Assembly (NCBI RefSeq): GCF_028291745.1
Contig: NZ_JAQGNQ010000086.1
Span: 62,001 to 126,000 of the forward strand
DNA from: Ramlibacter sp.
Lineage (GTDB): Bacteria > Pseudomonadota > Gammaproteobacteria > Burkholderiales > Burkholderiaceae_C
Direction of reading: 5' to 3'
DNA: 64,000 bases
Shown piece after piece: positions 52,125 to 58,893 of this stretch. Made by a program: the position numbers and the translations under genes. The notes beneath the pieces are model-generated. The model worked only from the letters and a program-made list of their open reading frames with translations. It did no database searches and had not been told where the DNA came from. Within the stretch, counting starts at the first letter, position 1. Each line of letters begins with the position of its first letter.

Positions 52125-52177
52125 TTTTCGAAGAATTGCCGGCTGCCGTCAGCGCAATTCCCCGGATCCCCCTGCTC

Positions 52178-52786
52178 ATGTCCTCGATAGCCCAGCATCC
52201 CGAACGCAACGTCATCCGTGTGCAGCTTGCACATAACGTGGGGCTGAAGGGAATCACGCTGGCGCAGATGGAGGAACTCGAACCCATGCTGCAGGTGGTG
52301 GATTGCCAGAAGGGCGAGGCGCTGCTGAACCAGGGCGTGCATGAGATGGAGCAGTACTTCATCCTCGAAGGCATCCTCAAGCGCGTGGTCTCCGACCGCG
52401 AGGCCAAGGAGATGATCCTGCGCTTCGCCGAAGAAGGGCAGATGGAAACCAGCTATGCCGCATGGCGGCTGGGCACGCCCGCTCCCTACAGCATCGTGTG
52501 TGTCACGCGCGCCCGGGTGGCCAAGCTGTCCTTGCGCGACTGGGTGGCTTTCATCGAGTGCCATCCGGGGATGAAGCAGGCGTTCGAGTACGACGTGATG
52601 CACGTGATGAGCGAAATCATGGCGCACACCATCACGCTGCACCTGCTGGATGCGCCCGGCCGCGTGAAGCGTTTCCTGCGCAAGCACCCGGAACTGGAAG
52701 AGCGCCTGCCGAAGAAGGAGCTCGCGTCCTATCTCAACCTTTCGGCCGAAACGCTCAGCCGGTTGAAATCGCGCGGGAAGATCTGA
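52178..52786 (+). CDS. Crp/Fnr family transcriptional regulator
   Basis: 202 aa. A cNMP-binding-like beta-roll (about 15-120), a dimer helix, and a C-terminal HTH: KKELASYLNLSAETLSRLKS, whose recognition helix keeps the Glu-x-x-Ser-Arg of FNR, the residues that read TTGA half-sites. The N-terminal Fe-S cysteines of FNR are absent (only scattered Cys). It may sense another ligand. ATG 52178 is preferred over 52136. Divergent from oxc and carrying FNR-like boxes at 52111 and 54403, it is a likely activator of oxalate genes. Confidence 0.9.
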   Translation: MSSIAQHPERNVIRVQLAHNVGLKGITLAQMEELEPMLQVVDCQKGEALLNQGVHEMEQYFILEGILKRVVSDREAKEMILRFAEEGQMETSYAAWRLGTPAPYSIVCVTRARVAKLSLRDWVAFIECHPGMKQAFEYDVMHVMSEIMAHTITLHLLDAPGRVKRFLRKHPELEERLPKKELASYLNLSAETLSRLKSRGKI

Positions 52787-52809
52787 GGCTGGTGGTCACC
52801 TCGCAGGGG

Positions 52810-52869
52810 GGGTTGCCGAAGGCACCCCACCGTTCCGGCGCCGGCGTGGTGGCTTGCCTTCGGCAACCC
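52810..52869. repeat. Hairpin of the TAGGGTGGG family
   Basis: Perfect 15-bp arms GGGTTGCCGAAGGCA and TGCCTTCGGCAACCC, followed by CACCCTACC, the same outer sequence as in 25824-25911. It lies after the Crp/Fnr gene. Confidence 0.8.
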
Positions 52870-52907
52870 ACCCTACCCATCGGATCGCGCAGTTCACGAA
52901 AACAATT

Positions 52908-52945
52908 CGGCCCGTCCGTCTCCCGCGAGGGAGAGGGACGGGCCG
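52908..52945 (-). terminator. Terminator of oxlT
   Basis: Stem CGGCCCGTCC / GGACGGGCCG with an inner CTCCC/GGGAG stem. On the minus strand it is followed by AATTGTTTTC. It lies 29 bases after the oxlT stop. Confidence 0.75.
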
Positions 52946-52973
52946 TGTGGCGGACTCGTGGTGCGCAGCGCGC

Positions 52974-54296
52974 TCAGACCAGCGGGTGCCCGGCGGCGTT
53001 GGCGCGGTCGATCGTCTTCTGGCGCATCGGCTTGAGCACCAGCAGGGCGAGCACGCCGGCCGCGATGGAGATCACGGCCGAGAAGATGAACACGCGGTCC
53101 CAGTTGCCGCCGGCGGACAGCGCGGCCGACAGCGGCACCAGCAGCGAGGCGGTGCCCTTGGCGGTGTACATCGTGCCGGCGTTGGCCGCTGCGTACTTGA
53201 TGCCGAAGGTGTCGGCAACCAGGGCGGGGAAGATCGAGTAGATCTCGCCCCAGAACAGGAACACGAGCGCGGCGAAGGTCATGAAGGCGATCGGCTGGTG
53301 GCCGAACTTCATCAGGCCCAGCAGCGCCAGGCCCTCACCGCAGAACACCAGCAGCATCGTGTTCTCGCGGCCGATGCGGTCGGAGATGAAGCCGCACAGC
53401 GGCCGCGTGAAGCCGTTGGCGAGGTTGTCGATGGTCAGCGTCAGCGTGAGCAGCGGCAGCGTGAAGCCCAGCATGCTGATCGGCAGCTTGGCGAAGCCGT
53501 AGTCCTTGGCGATCGGGCCGAGCTGGGCCGTCGCCATCAGGCCGCCCGCCGCGACGGCGACGAACAGTACGTAGGTCAGCCAGAAGGTCGGCGTCTTCAT
53601 CATCTGGCCCACGGTGTAGTCGACCTTGCTGGTCACCACGCGCGGCGAAGCAACGACGCCCTTGGGCACCACCGGCTTGGTCAGGAACAGCGCGCAGGCC
53701 AGGATGACCACGCCCTGCAGGATGCCGAAGAAGAAGAAGGTCTTTTCGTAGCCCGAGTTCGCGATCATGCTGGCGATCGGGATCACGGTCAGGGCCGAGC
53801 CGGCACCGAAGCCGGCGGCGGTGATGCCGGCGGCCAGGCCACGCTTGTCCGGGAACCACTTGAGCGCGTTGCCGACGCAGGTGCCGTACACGGCGCCGGC
53901 ACCGAGACCGGCGATGACGGCCGCGGCATACAGCTCGGGCAGCGTGGTGGCATACGAGTTCATGACCCACGCGATGCCGGCCAGGATGGCACCGCCAGCC
54001 ACGACCGGGCGCGGACCGAACTTGTCGACCAGCCAGCCCTCGACCGGCACGAGCCAGGTCTCGACCAGCACGAAGATGGAGAAGGCCAACTGGATCGACG
54101 TCAGTCCCCAGTGATTCTTCTGCTCGATCGGATTGACGAAGAGCGTCCACCCGTACTGCAGGTTCGCGATCATCGCCATGCAGACGATACCGAGAACCAG
54201 TTGGCCCCAGCGGTACGCGTTGCTTCGCTCGGTGGTGCTCGCGGAGCTGCCCACGCTGGCTCCTGCTGGAGCCATTGCGTCCATTGCCTTGTTCAT
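52974..54296 (-). CDS. oxlT: MFS transporter, oxalate:formate antiporter family
   Basis: 440 aa, about 12 membrane segments. Similar to OxlT/OFA proteins: YGWTLFVNPIEQKNHWGLTS after the first segment, VEGWLVDKFGPRPVVAGG (MFS loop 2-3), GLGAGAVYGTCVGNALKWFPDKRGLAAGI (spread over about residues 125-155). It probably exchanges oxalate for formate or imports oxalate. It lies beyond the Crp/Fnr gene on the same strand as oxc and has its own FNR-like box upstream (54403). Gene symbol given from context and family; substrate not proven by sequence. Confidence 0.88.
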   Translation of the reverse strand: MNKAMDAMAPAGASVGSSASTTERSNAYRWGQLVLGIVCMAMIANLQYGWTLFVNPIEQKNHWGLTSIQLAFSIFVLVETWLVPVEGWLVDKFGPRPVVAGGAILAGIAWVMNSYATTLPELYAAAVIAGLGAGAVYGTCVGNALKWFPDKRGLAAGITAAGFGAGSALTVIPIASMIANSGYEKTFFFFGILQGVVILACALFLTKPVVPKGVVASPRVVTSKVDYTVGQMMKTPTFWLTYVLFVAVAAGGLMATAQLGPIAKDYGFAKLPISMLGFTLPLLTLTLTIDNLANGFTRPLCGFISDRIGRENTMLLVFCGEGLALLGLMKFGHQPIAFMTFAALVFLFWGEIYSIFPALVADTFGIKYAAANAGTMYTAKGTASLLVPLSAALSAGGNWDRVFIFSAVISIAAGVLALLVLKPMRQKTIDRANAAGHPLV

Positions 54297-54402
54297 CCGA
54301 TCTGTCTCCTGTGACTGGTCTGTCGCCGTACATCATCCTGCGCTTGCGGGCTTTCCTGCAACGCGGACAACCCATTCTGGAACTCTGCGAGCCTTGGAAA
54401 TC

Positions 54403-54416
54403 TTGACCACGGTCAT
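54403..54416. promoter_or_regulatory. FNR-type near-palindrome upstream of oxlT
   Basis: TTGACCACGGTCAT matches TTGAC-N4-GTCAA in 9 of 10 fixed positions. It lies 107 bases upstream of the oxlT start and shows the same box as 52111-52124. Confidence 0.65.
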
Positions 54417-54512
54417 GAAATCGGGTTTCCCCCTAAGCACTCGGCGAGCCTGCGGACGAGTCACTCTTGCGCTCGGGTTCAGGGACTGCTGACCAAAGTG
54501 GCGGCAATGAAT

Positions 54513-54528
54513 TACGGGTTTACCCGTA
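54513..54528. promoter_or_regulatory. 16-bp palindrome over a -10 box
   Basis: TACGGGTTTACCCGTA is a perfect palindrome (7-bp arms, 2-base centre). Its last bases overlap TACAAT (54527-54532), a good -10 hexamer, 49 bases before the start of the 39-aa gene. Likely an operator; the binding protein is unknown. Confidence 0.65.
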
Positions 54529-54580
54529 CAATTGCTGCAACGCACAAATTGCGACCGATTTTTTAAACCAGGAGAAAACC

Positions 54581-54700
54581 ATGTCCAACCTGAGCCTGCC
54601 CCGCGGCGAAGTGTCCCAACCCGCCCTGTTCGCCCTGCTGAAGGAAATGTTCCGCGCCACGCCGCTGGGCCTCGTGCTCGCGTCGATCGCGCGTCGCTGA
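54581..54700 (+). CDS. Small protein of 39 residues
   Basis: The ATG follows AGGAGAAAACC, a strong ribosome site. The protein has a polar start (MSNLSLPRGEVSQP) and a hydrophobic/amphipathic C-terminal half (ALFALLKEMFRATPLGLVLA, then SIARR), which could associate with a membrane or with a partner. It is framed by a promoter with a palindrome (54513-54532) and a strong terminator (54714-54747), so it is a monocistronic unit. No homologue is recognised. Function unknown. Confidence 0.65.
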   Translation: MSNLSLPRGEVSQPALFALLKEMFRATPLGLVLASIARR

Positions 54701-54713
54701 GCTGACAGCCCCC

Positions 54714-54747
54714 AAGACAAAAGGCCGCGCAAGCGGCCTTTTGTCTT
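54714..54747. terminator. Intrinsic terminator
   Basis: A 15-bp perfect stem AAGACAAAAGGCCGC / GCGGCCTTTTGTCTT with loop GCAA. U-rich on both strands, so it ends the small gene (+) and the gene at 54777-54983 (-). Confidence 0.9.
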
Positions 54748-54776
54748 GCTGCGCCGAAGGCGGAGCGGAGGGGAAC

Positions 54777-54983
54777 TCAGCGCGGGCCCTGCGCCCGGGC
54801 GCGCGACACCTCGACGGCCCGCAGCAGGAACTCGGCGTCGTAGGAACGCAGCAGGTGGGGGCGCTCCTTCTCGAGCCAGGCGCGCAGGTCTTCCCGGCCG
54901 GCGCCGCACTTCTCTGCGTCCCAGTCGCGGCAGAGGTCGAGCTGGTCGTCGGAGGTATAGGCCGGGGTGTCGGATTGCGCCAT
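54777..54983 (-). CDS. Small hypothetical protein
   Basis: 68 aa, acidic in the middle (SDDQLDLCRDWDAEKC), with a helical C terminus (RPHLLRSYDAEFLLRAVEV). Two Cys. GGAGACAACC precedes ATG 54983. Divergent from the LysR gene with an operator between them, so it is a candidate target of that regulator. Function unknown. Confidence 0.7.
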   Translation of the reverse strand: MAQSDTPAYTSDDQLDLCRDWDAEKCGAGREDLRAWLEKERPHLLRSYDAEFLLRAVEVSRARAQGPR

Positions 54984-55030
54984 GGTTGTCTCCAGTGGGA
55001 TACGTGATGGAGTCAATGTAGGAGCGATGG

Positions 55031-55061
55031 ACGATCAATGATAGTGAAAGTAATTGATCGT
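55031..55061. promoter_or_regulatory. LysR-type operator
   Basis: ACGATCAAT and ATTGATCGT are perfect 9-bp inverted arms separated by 13 bases. They lie 32 bases before the LysR start and 48 bases before the divergent small gene. Confidence 0.75.
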
Positions 55062-55092
55062 TTGCATTAGCTCGCAGTTATGATCCGCCGCC

Positions 55093-56055
55093 ATGAAGAA
55101 CGCCACCCTGCGCCAGCTGAAAGTGTTCGAGGCGGTGGCCCGGCACCGCAGCTTTTCGCGCGCGGCGGAGGAACTGCATCTCACCCAGCCGGCGGTCTCC
55201 ACGCAGGTCGCCAAGCTCGAGGAGCACGCGGGCCTGCCCCTGTTCGAGCAGTTGGGAAAGAAGATCCACCTCACTGCCGCGGGCCAGCAGATGCTGCAGT
55301 GCAGCCGCGAGATCATCCAGAAATTCCAGGAAGCCGAAGAGGCGATGGCGCAGTTCAAGGGCGTCTCGGGCGGCCGCCTGAACGTGTCCGTCATCAGCGC
55401 CGGCGACTACTTCTTTCCGCGTCTGCTGGTGGAATTCGCGCAGCGACACGCCGGTGTCACGCTCAACTTCGGCGTGTGCAACCGCGAGGAGTTGCTGGCG
55501 CAGATGCAGGAGAACGTGACCGACCTGGCGGTGATGGTCCGGCCCCCCGACGACATCGATGTGGTGAGCGAGCCGTTCGCGCCGCACCCCTACGTGGTGG
55601 TCGCCGCGCCCACGCATCCGCTCGCCAGCAGCAAGCGCATTCCGGTCTCGCGCATCAGCCGCGAGCCCTTCGTCGTGCGCGAGAAGGGCTCGGACACCTG
55701 GAACTCGATGCGGGAAGGCTTCGGCGCCAGCCTGGCGGGCCTGAACATCGCGATGGAGATCCGCAGCACCGAAACGATCAAGCAGGCGGTGATCGCGGGC
55801 ATGGGCGTGAGCTTCCTCTCGGCGCACACGATCAGCCGCGAGCTGAACGCGGGCAGCCTGACCATCCTCGATGTGCAGGGCCTGCCGCTGATGCTGCACT
55901 GGTACGTGGTGCACCGGCGCGGCAAGCAGCTGCCGCCGGTGGCGCAGGCCTTCAAGAACTTCCTGCTGGCCGACGGCGCCAGTCTGATCGATCAGGCGCT
56001 GGGCATCAAGGCCGCTACGCGGCCCGCACCCAGGACCGCCACTCGTTCGAAATAG
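55093..56055 (+). CDS. LysR family transcriptional regulator (CbbR-like)
   Basis: 320 aa. HTH with LRQLKVFEAVARHRSFSRAAEE and LTQPAVSTQVAKLEEHAG, in the pattern of CbbR-type regulators, and an effector domain (about 92-300). The operator at 55031-55061 lies in its own promoter, implying autoregulation and control of the small gene at 54777. Its 3' end overlaps the convergent formyltransferase gene by 41 bases. Confidence 0.92.
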   Translation: MKNATLRQLKVFEAVARHRSFSRAAEELHLTQPAVSTQVAKLEEHAGLPLFEQLGKKIHLTAAGQQMLQCSREIIQKFQEAEEAMAQFKGVSGGRLNVSVISAGDYFFPRLLVEFAQRHAGVTLNFGVCNREELLAQMQENVTDLAVMVRPPDDIDVVSEPFAPHPYVVVAAPTHPLASSKRIPVSRISREPFVVREKGSDTWNSMREGFGASLAGLNIAMEIRSTETIKQAVIAGMGVSFLSAHTISRELNAGSLTILDVQGLPLMLHWYVVHRRGKQLPPVAQAFKNFLLADGASLIDQALGIKAATRPAPRTATRSK

Positions 56056-56965
56056 CCCAGCCCTGTTGCCGTGCGAAATCGCCGGCGCCCATCTTGCCGG
56101 CACCGTCGGGGCGCAGCTTGAGGATCTCGACCAGTCCGCCCTGGGCCCAGATCACGATCGAGTCTTCGCTGACGCCCGCCACGTCGCCGGGCTTGTGGCC
56201 GCGCGAGACAAAGCGTCCGACCACATGCTTGCGGCAGTCGTACACGCGCACCTTGGTGCCGGCCAGCATCATCCACGCGCCCGGCGCCGGGTTGCAGGCG
56301 CGAATCAGGTTGTAGATGGTGTCGACGTGGCCGGGCCAGTGGATCTCGCACTCGGCGTCGTGCATCCAGCCTTCGTAGGTGGCGCGGCGCTCCTCCTGTG
56401 CGCGCTCCTCGTGGCGACCGGCGAGCACCGCGTCGGTGGCCTCCAGCAGGCCCTGCACGCCCAGGGGAAAGAGCTTGTTGAAGTAGACCTCGCCCAGCGT
56501 CTCGTCGCGACCGATCGCGCAGGACTTCTGCAGCACGATGGGACCTTCGTCGAGACCGTCGTTGGGCCGGAAGATGGTGATGCCGGTCTCGCGCGCGCCG
56601 AGCGCAATGGGCCAGCTGATCGACGACGGCCCGCGATGCCGGGGCAGCAGCGAGGGATGGAACTGGATGGTGCCCGCGCGCGGGATGTTGACGAAGGACT
56701 GCGGCGCGAACTGCAGCACGTAGGCCATGATGCCGATGTCCGCGTCGAGCGAGCGCATGGCCGCTTCCGCCTCGGCGCTGCGCAGGCTGGCGAAGCTGAA
56801 CACCGGCAGGTCGCGCGCGAGGGCGTCGGTCTTGAGCACGTCGGCCTTGGCCCCCGGCTTGTCGGGAGCGCAGAAGACCCCGGCGATGGTGTCGCCGCGG
56901 GCGAGGAAGGCTTCCAGGACGGCCTTGCCGAAGTCCTGTTGTCCGATGAAGGCGATGCGGGCGAT
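56015..56965 (-). CDS. 10-formyltetrahydrofolate hydrolase/formyltransferase-family protein
   Basis: About 316 aa. Homologous in plan to the hydrolase domain at the N terminus of ALDH1L1: Rossmann start ARIAFIGQQDFGKAVLEAFL, the catalytic region FHPSLLPRHRGPSSISWPIA with the Asp in NDGLDEGPIVLQKSC, and C-terminal FMT-C-like domain (ATYEGWMHDAECEIHWPG). It may release formate from 10-formyl-THF or transfer the formyl group. The first in-frame ATG/GTG/TTG is GTG 56839, which would remove the Rossmann strand; upstream the only plausible start is ATC 56965, six bases after AGGGAG. Start therefore uncertain. Confidence 0.75.
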   Translation of the reverse strand: MARIAFIGQQDFGKAVLEAFLARGDTIAGVFCAPDKPGAKADVLKTDALARDLPVFSFASLRSAEAEAAMRSLDADIGIMAYVLQFAPQSFVNIPRAGTIQFHPSLLPRHRGPSSISWPIALGARETGITIFRPNDGLDEGPIVLQKSCAIGRDETLGEVYFNKLFPLGVQGLLEATDAVLAGRHEERAQEERRATYEGWMHDAECEIHWPGHVDTIYNLIRACNPAPGAWMMLAGTKVRVYDCRKHVVGRFVSRGHKPGDVAGVSEDSIVIWAQGGLVEILKLRPDGAGKMGAGDFARQQGWAISNEWRSWVRAA

Positions 56966-56984
56966 GGCGGGCTCCCTGGAGGTG

Positions 56985-57785
56985 TCAGCGCAGGAGGAAA
57001 TAGGCGGCGATGCAGTACAGCACGAACGCGAAGATGCGCTTGAGCGGGCGAATGTCCATGCCGTGCGCGATGCGCGCGCCCAGCGGCGCCAGCGTCATGC
57101 TGGCCAGCGCGATCACGGCCAGCCCGGGCAGGTAGACGTAGCCCAGCGAGCCGGCCGGCATCTGCGGCAGGTTGCGGCCCGCCCAGGCATAGCCGGCGCT
57201 GGCGGCCAGTGCGATCGGGAATCCGAGTGCCGCCGAAGTGCCGACGGCGTCGTGGATCTTGACGTTGCACCAGGTCATGAAGGGCACCGAGACGAAGGCG
57301 CCGCCAGCACCGACGAGGGCCGACAGCACGCCAATGACGATGCCAACCGCGAACATGCCCAGGGTGCCCGGGATCGTGCGCGAGGGATCGGGCCGGCGAT
57401 CCAGCAACATCTGGGTGCCCGAGAAGGTGATGAAGACGGCGAAAAGGATGCCCAGCATCCTGGCCGGCAGGGCCACGGCCAGCTGCGCCCCGCCGACCGA
57501 ACCCAGCACGATCCCGGGCGCGAGTACGCGCACGATGTCCCAGCGCACGGCGCCGCGCCTGGCGTGCGCGCGCACGGAGGACAGCGAGGTGAAGACGATC
57601 GTGGCCAGCGACGTGGCCACCGCCATCTTGACCACGTACTCCGGCTGCACGCCCTGGTGGGTAAGAACGAAAGTCAGTACCGGCACCAGCACCATCGCCC
57701 CACCGATGCCCAGCAGGCCCGAGAGCATGCCGGCGGCCATTCCGGAAAGAAGCAGTTCGAGGATCAGGACGGGTTGCAGCAGCAT
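56985..57785 (-). CDS. TSUP (TauE/SafE) family membrane permease
   Basis: 266 aa. About 8 membrane segments, with the duplicated signatures GMLSGLLGIGGAMVLVPVL and GVLSALVGAGGAFVSVPFM. Family members export sulfite, sulfoacetate or related small acids. ATG 57785 is chosen because the upstream extension is polar and contains hairpin sequence. It ends 19 bases before the formyltransferase gene on the same strand, so the two are likely co-transcribed. Substrate unknown. Confidence 0.85.
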   Translation of the reverse strand: MLLQPVLILELLLSGMAAGMLSGLLGIGGAMVLVPVLTFVLTHQGVQPEYVVKMAVATSLATIVFTSLSSVRAHARRGAVRWDIVRVLAPGIVLGSVGGAQLAVALPARMLGILFAVFITFSGTQMLLDRRPDPSRTIPGTLGMFAVGIVIGVLSALVGAGGAFVSVPFMTWCNVKIHDAVGTSAALGFPIALAASAGYAWAGRNLPQMPAGSLGYVYLPGLAVIALASMTLAPLGARIAHGMDIRPLKRIFAFVLYCIAAYFLLR

Positions 57786-57885
57786 CGTTGTGGTGAGGGC
57801 AGGGCCGCATTGTGGCAAACCCCGGCCCACCGTTCCGCACCGCGGCCCGTGGACCGCGCGGAATAGCATGCAGCGCGGTCCCTCA

Positions 57886-57920
57886 TGTGACGAAGCCGGG
57901 CTTTGCCCGGCTTCGTCACA
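57886..57920. terminator. Perfect 16-bp hairpin
   Basis: TGTGACGAAGCCGGGC, loop TTT, GCCCGGCTTCGTCACA. No U-run follows on either strand. It lies 100 bases upstream of the permease gene and 10 bases from the next hairpin. Function could be termination or a structured site. Confidence 0.6.
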
Positions 57921-57929
57921 CTGACTAGC

Positions 57930-57963
57930 CACTTGCAAAAGTCGCGTGCGACTTTTGCAAGTG
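57930..57963 (-). terminator. Perfect 16-bp hairpin at the 3' end of 6S RNA
   Basis: CACTTGCAAAAGTCGC / GCGACTTTTGCAAGTG with a 2-base loop. Directly follows the predicted 6S RNA 3' end on the minus strand. Likely its terminator. Confidence 0.65.
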
Positions 57964-57964
57964 A

Positions 57965-58147
57965 TCGAATGGGTGTCTGCGAGTGGCACCGGACCCGCAT
58001 CCTGAACCAGGGTTCAGGTGGGCGAGGTCAGCGCTGGTGTTGGGTTCATCTACGCGAGACGATCACGCTCACCAGGCGATGTTCCAAGCCCTTGCTCAAT
58101 GAGCATTGGTTCAAGGAAATATAAAGCCCGATACACACTGCAGACGA
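57965..58147 (-). ncRNA. ssrS: 6S RNA
   Basis: About 183 nt, the usual 6S length. On the minus strand the 5' part (GTCTGCAGTG) pairs with the 3' part (CACTCGCAGAC) to close the long hairpin. The conserved 3' segment ACCTGAACCCTGGTTCAGG matches the E. coli stem ACCUUGAACCAAGGGUUCAAGG in position and fold, and CCTGGTGAGCGTG matches its GUUGGUGAGCAUG. It lies downstream of zapA, the usual place of ssrS in beta- and gammaproteobacteria. A -10-like TAGAAT is at 58152-58157. 6S RNA binds sigma70 RNA polymerase in stationary phase. Ends are approximate. Confidence 0.85.
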
Positions 58148-58281
58148 ATCCATTCTAGGACGCAAAAGCGGCCGCTGGCGCAATCCCTGCGCGAAGCCAT
58201 GTAAGTATTCCGGACTTGACACGCGGCGACCAAGCTGAACTGTGCAAGCTGTCACGCGCGGCGCGCGTGCGGCCACCCCAT

Positions 58282-58638
58282 TCAGAGCAGGCGGCCGTCC
58301 TCGCCCAGCGCCTGGTCCAGGCGCATCATCATCTGCGCGAGCCGCACGTCGTCGGTGATGCTGCGCACGCCGGTGAGCGTGGCATCGGGTTGCGCGAAGC
58401 CGTTGGCGTGCAACGGCGGCTGCGGCGCCGTCGTCGTCGTCGTCTTCTCGGCATCGAAGGCGAGATTGAGGGCGGCCAGCACGGCGATGCGCTCGCGCGC
58501 CTTCACCTTGCCGGCATCGCGGATGCGGCACATCGCGTTATCGACCTTGGCCACCGCATCGAGCAGCCGCTGCTCGCCGCCTTCCGGGCATCCGAGCAGG
58601 TAGCTCTGGCCCATGATCTGCACTTCGAGCTGCTTCAT
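58282..58638 (-). CDS. zapA: Cell division protein ZapA
   Basis: 118 aa. MKQLEVQIMGQSYLLGCPEG at the N terminus (the FtsZ-binding head) and a C-terminal coiled coil (ITDDVRLAQMMMRLDQAL), interrupted by a Thr/Pro-rich insertion (about 65-80). Promotes FtsZ bundling at the division ring. It overlaps the upstream ZapB-like gene by 4 bases and lies upstream of the 6S RNA. Confidence 0.93.
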   Translation of the reverse strand: MKQLEVQIMGQSYLLGCPEGGEQRLLDAVAKVDNAMCRIRDAGKVKARERIAVLAALNLAFDAEKTTTTTAPQPPLHANGFAQPDATLTGVRSITDDVRLAQMMMRLDQALGEDGRLL

Positions 58639-58847
58639 GCGGGGGTATTGAGATCCGGCAGGCGTTCGAGCAGCGCGTCGACGCGCGCGCGGGCGGCCGA
58701 CAGCCGCGACTTGAGCGAATCGCGTTCGTGCGTGAGGAGTTCGACCTGCTCGGTGAGCAGCGCGTTGGTGCGCTGCAGCTCCTCGTAGCGAACGAGCAGA
58801 CGCTCGACGCGTTCGACGAGGGGGTCGATGGGGGAGCCACTGGCCAT
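58635..58847 (-). CDS. ZapB-like coiled-coil protein (TIGR02449 type)
   Basis: 70 aa, almost all a single coiled coil (VERVERLLVRYEELQRTNAL, then LTEQVELLTHERDSLKSRL). Small coiled-coil proteins of this type occur just before zapA in many proteobacteria and are thought to act with it in division. ATG 58847 (MASGSP) is taken as start. Coupled to zapA by a 4-base overlap. Confidence 0.85.
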   Translation of the reverse strand: MASGSPIDPLVERVERLLVRYEELQRTNALLTEQVELLTHERDSLKSRLSAARARVDALLERLPDLNTPA

Positions 58848-58893
58848 GCGTTGAATTGTAGGGAATTGCGAATACAACCGCTCTAGAATCGCG

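Noticed and set aside
52178-52786. Oxygen-sensing FNR
   Set aside because: The N-terminal cysteine cluster required for the 4Fe-4S centre is missing.
56837-56839. GTG 56839 as start of the formyltransferase-like gene
   Set aside because: It would delete the first strands of the Rossmann fold that are plainly encoded upstream in the same frame.
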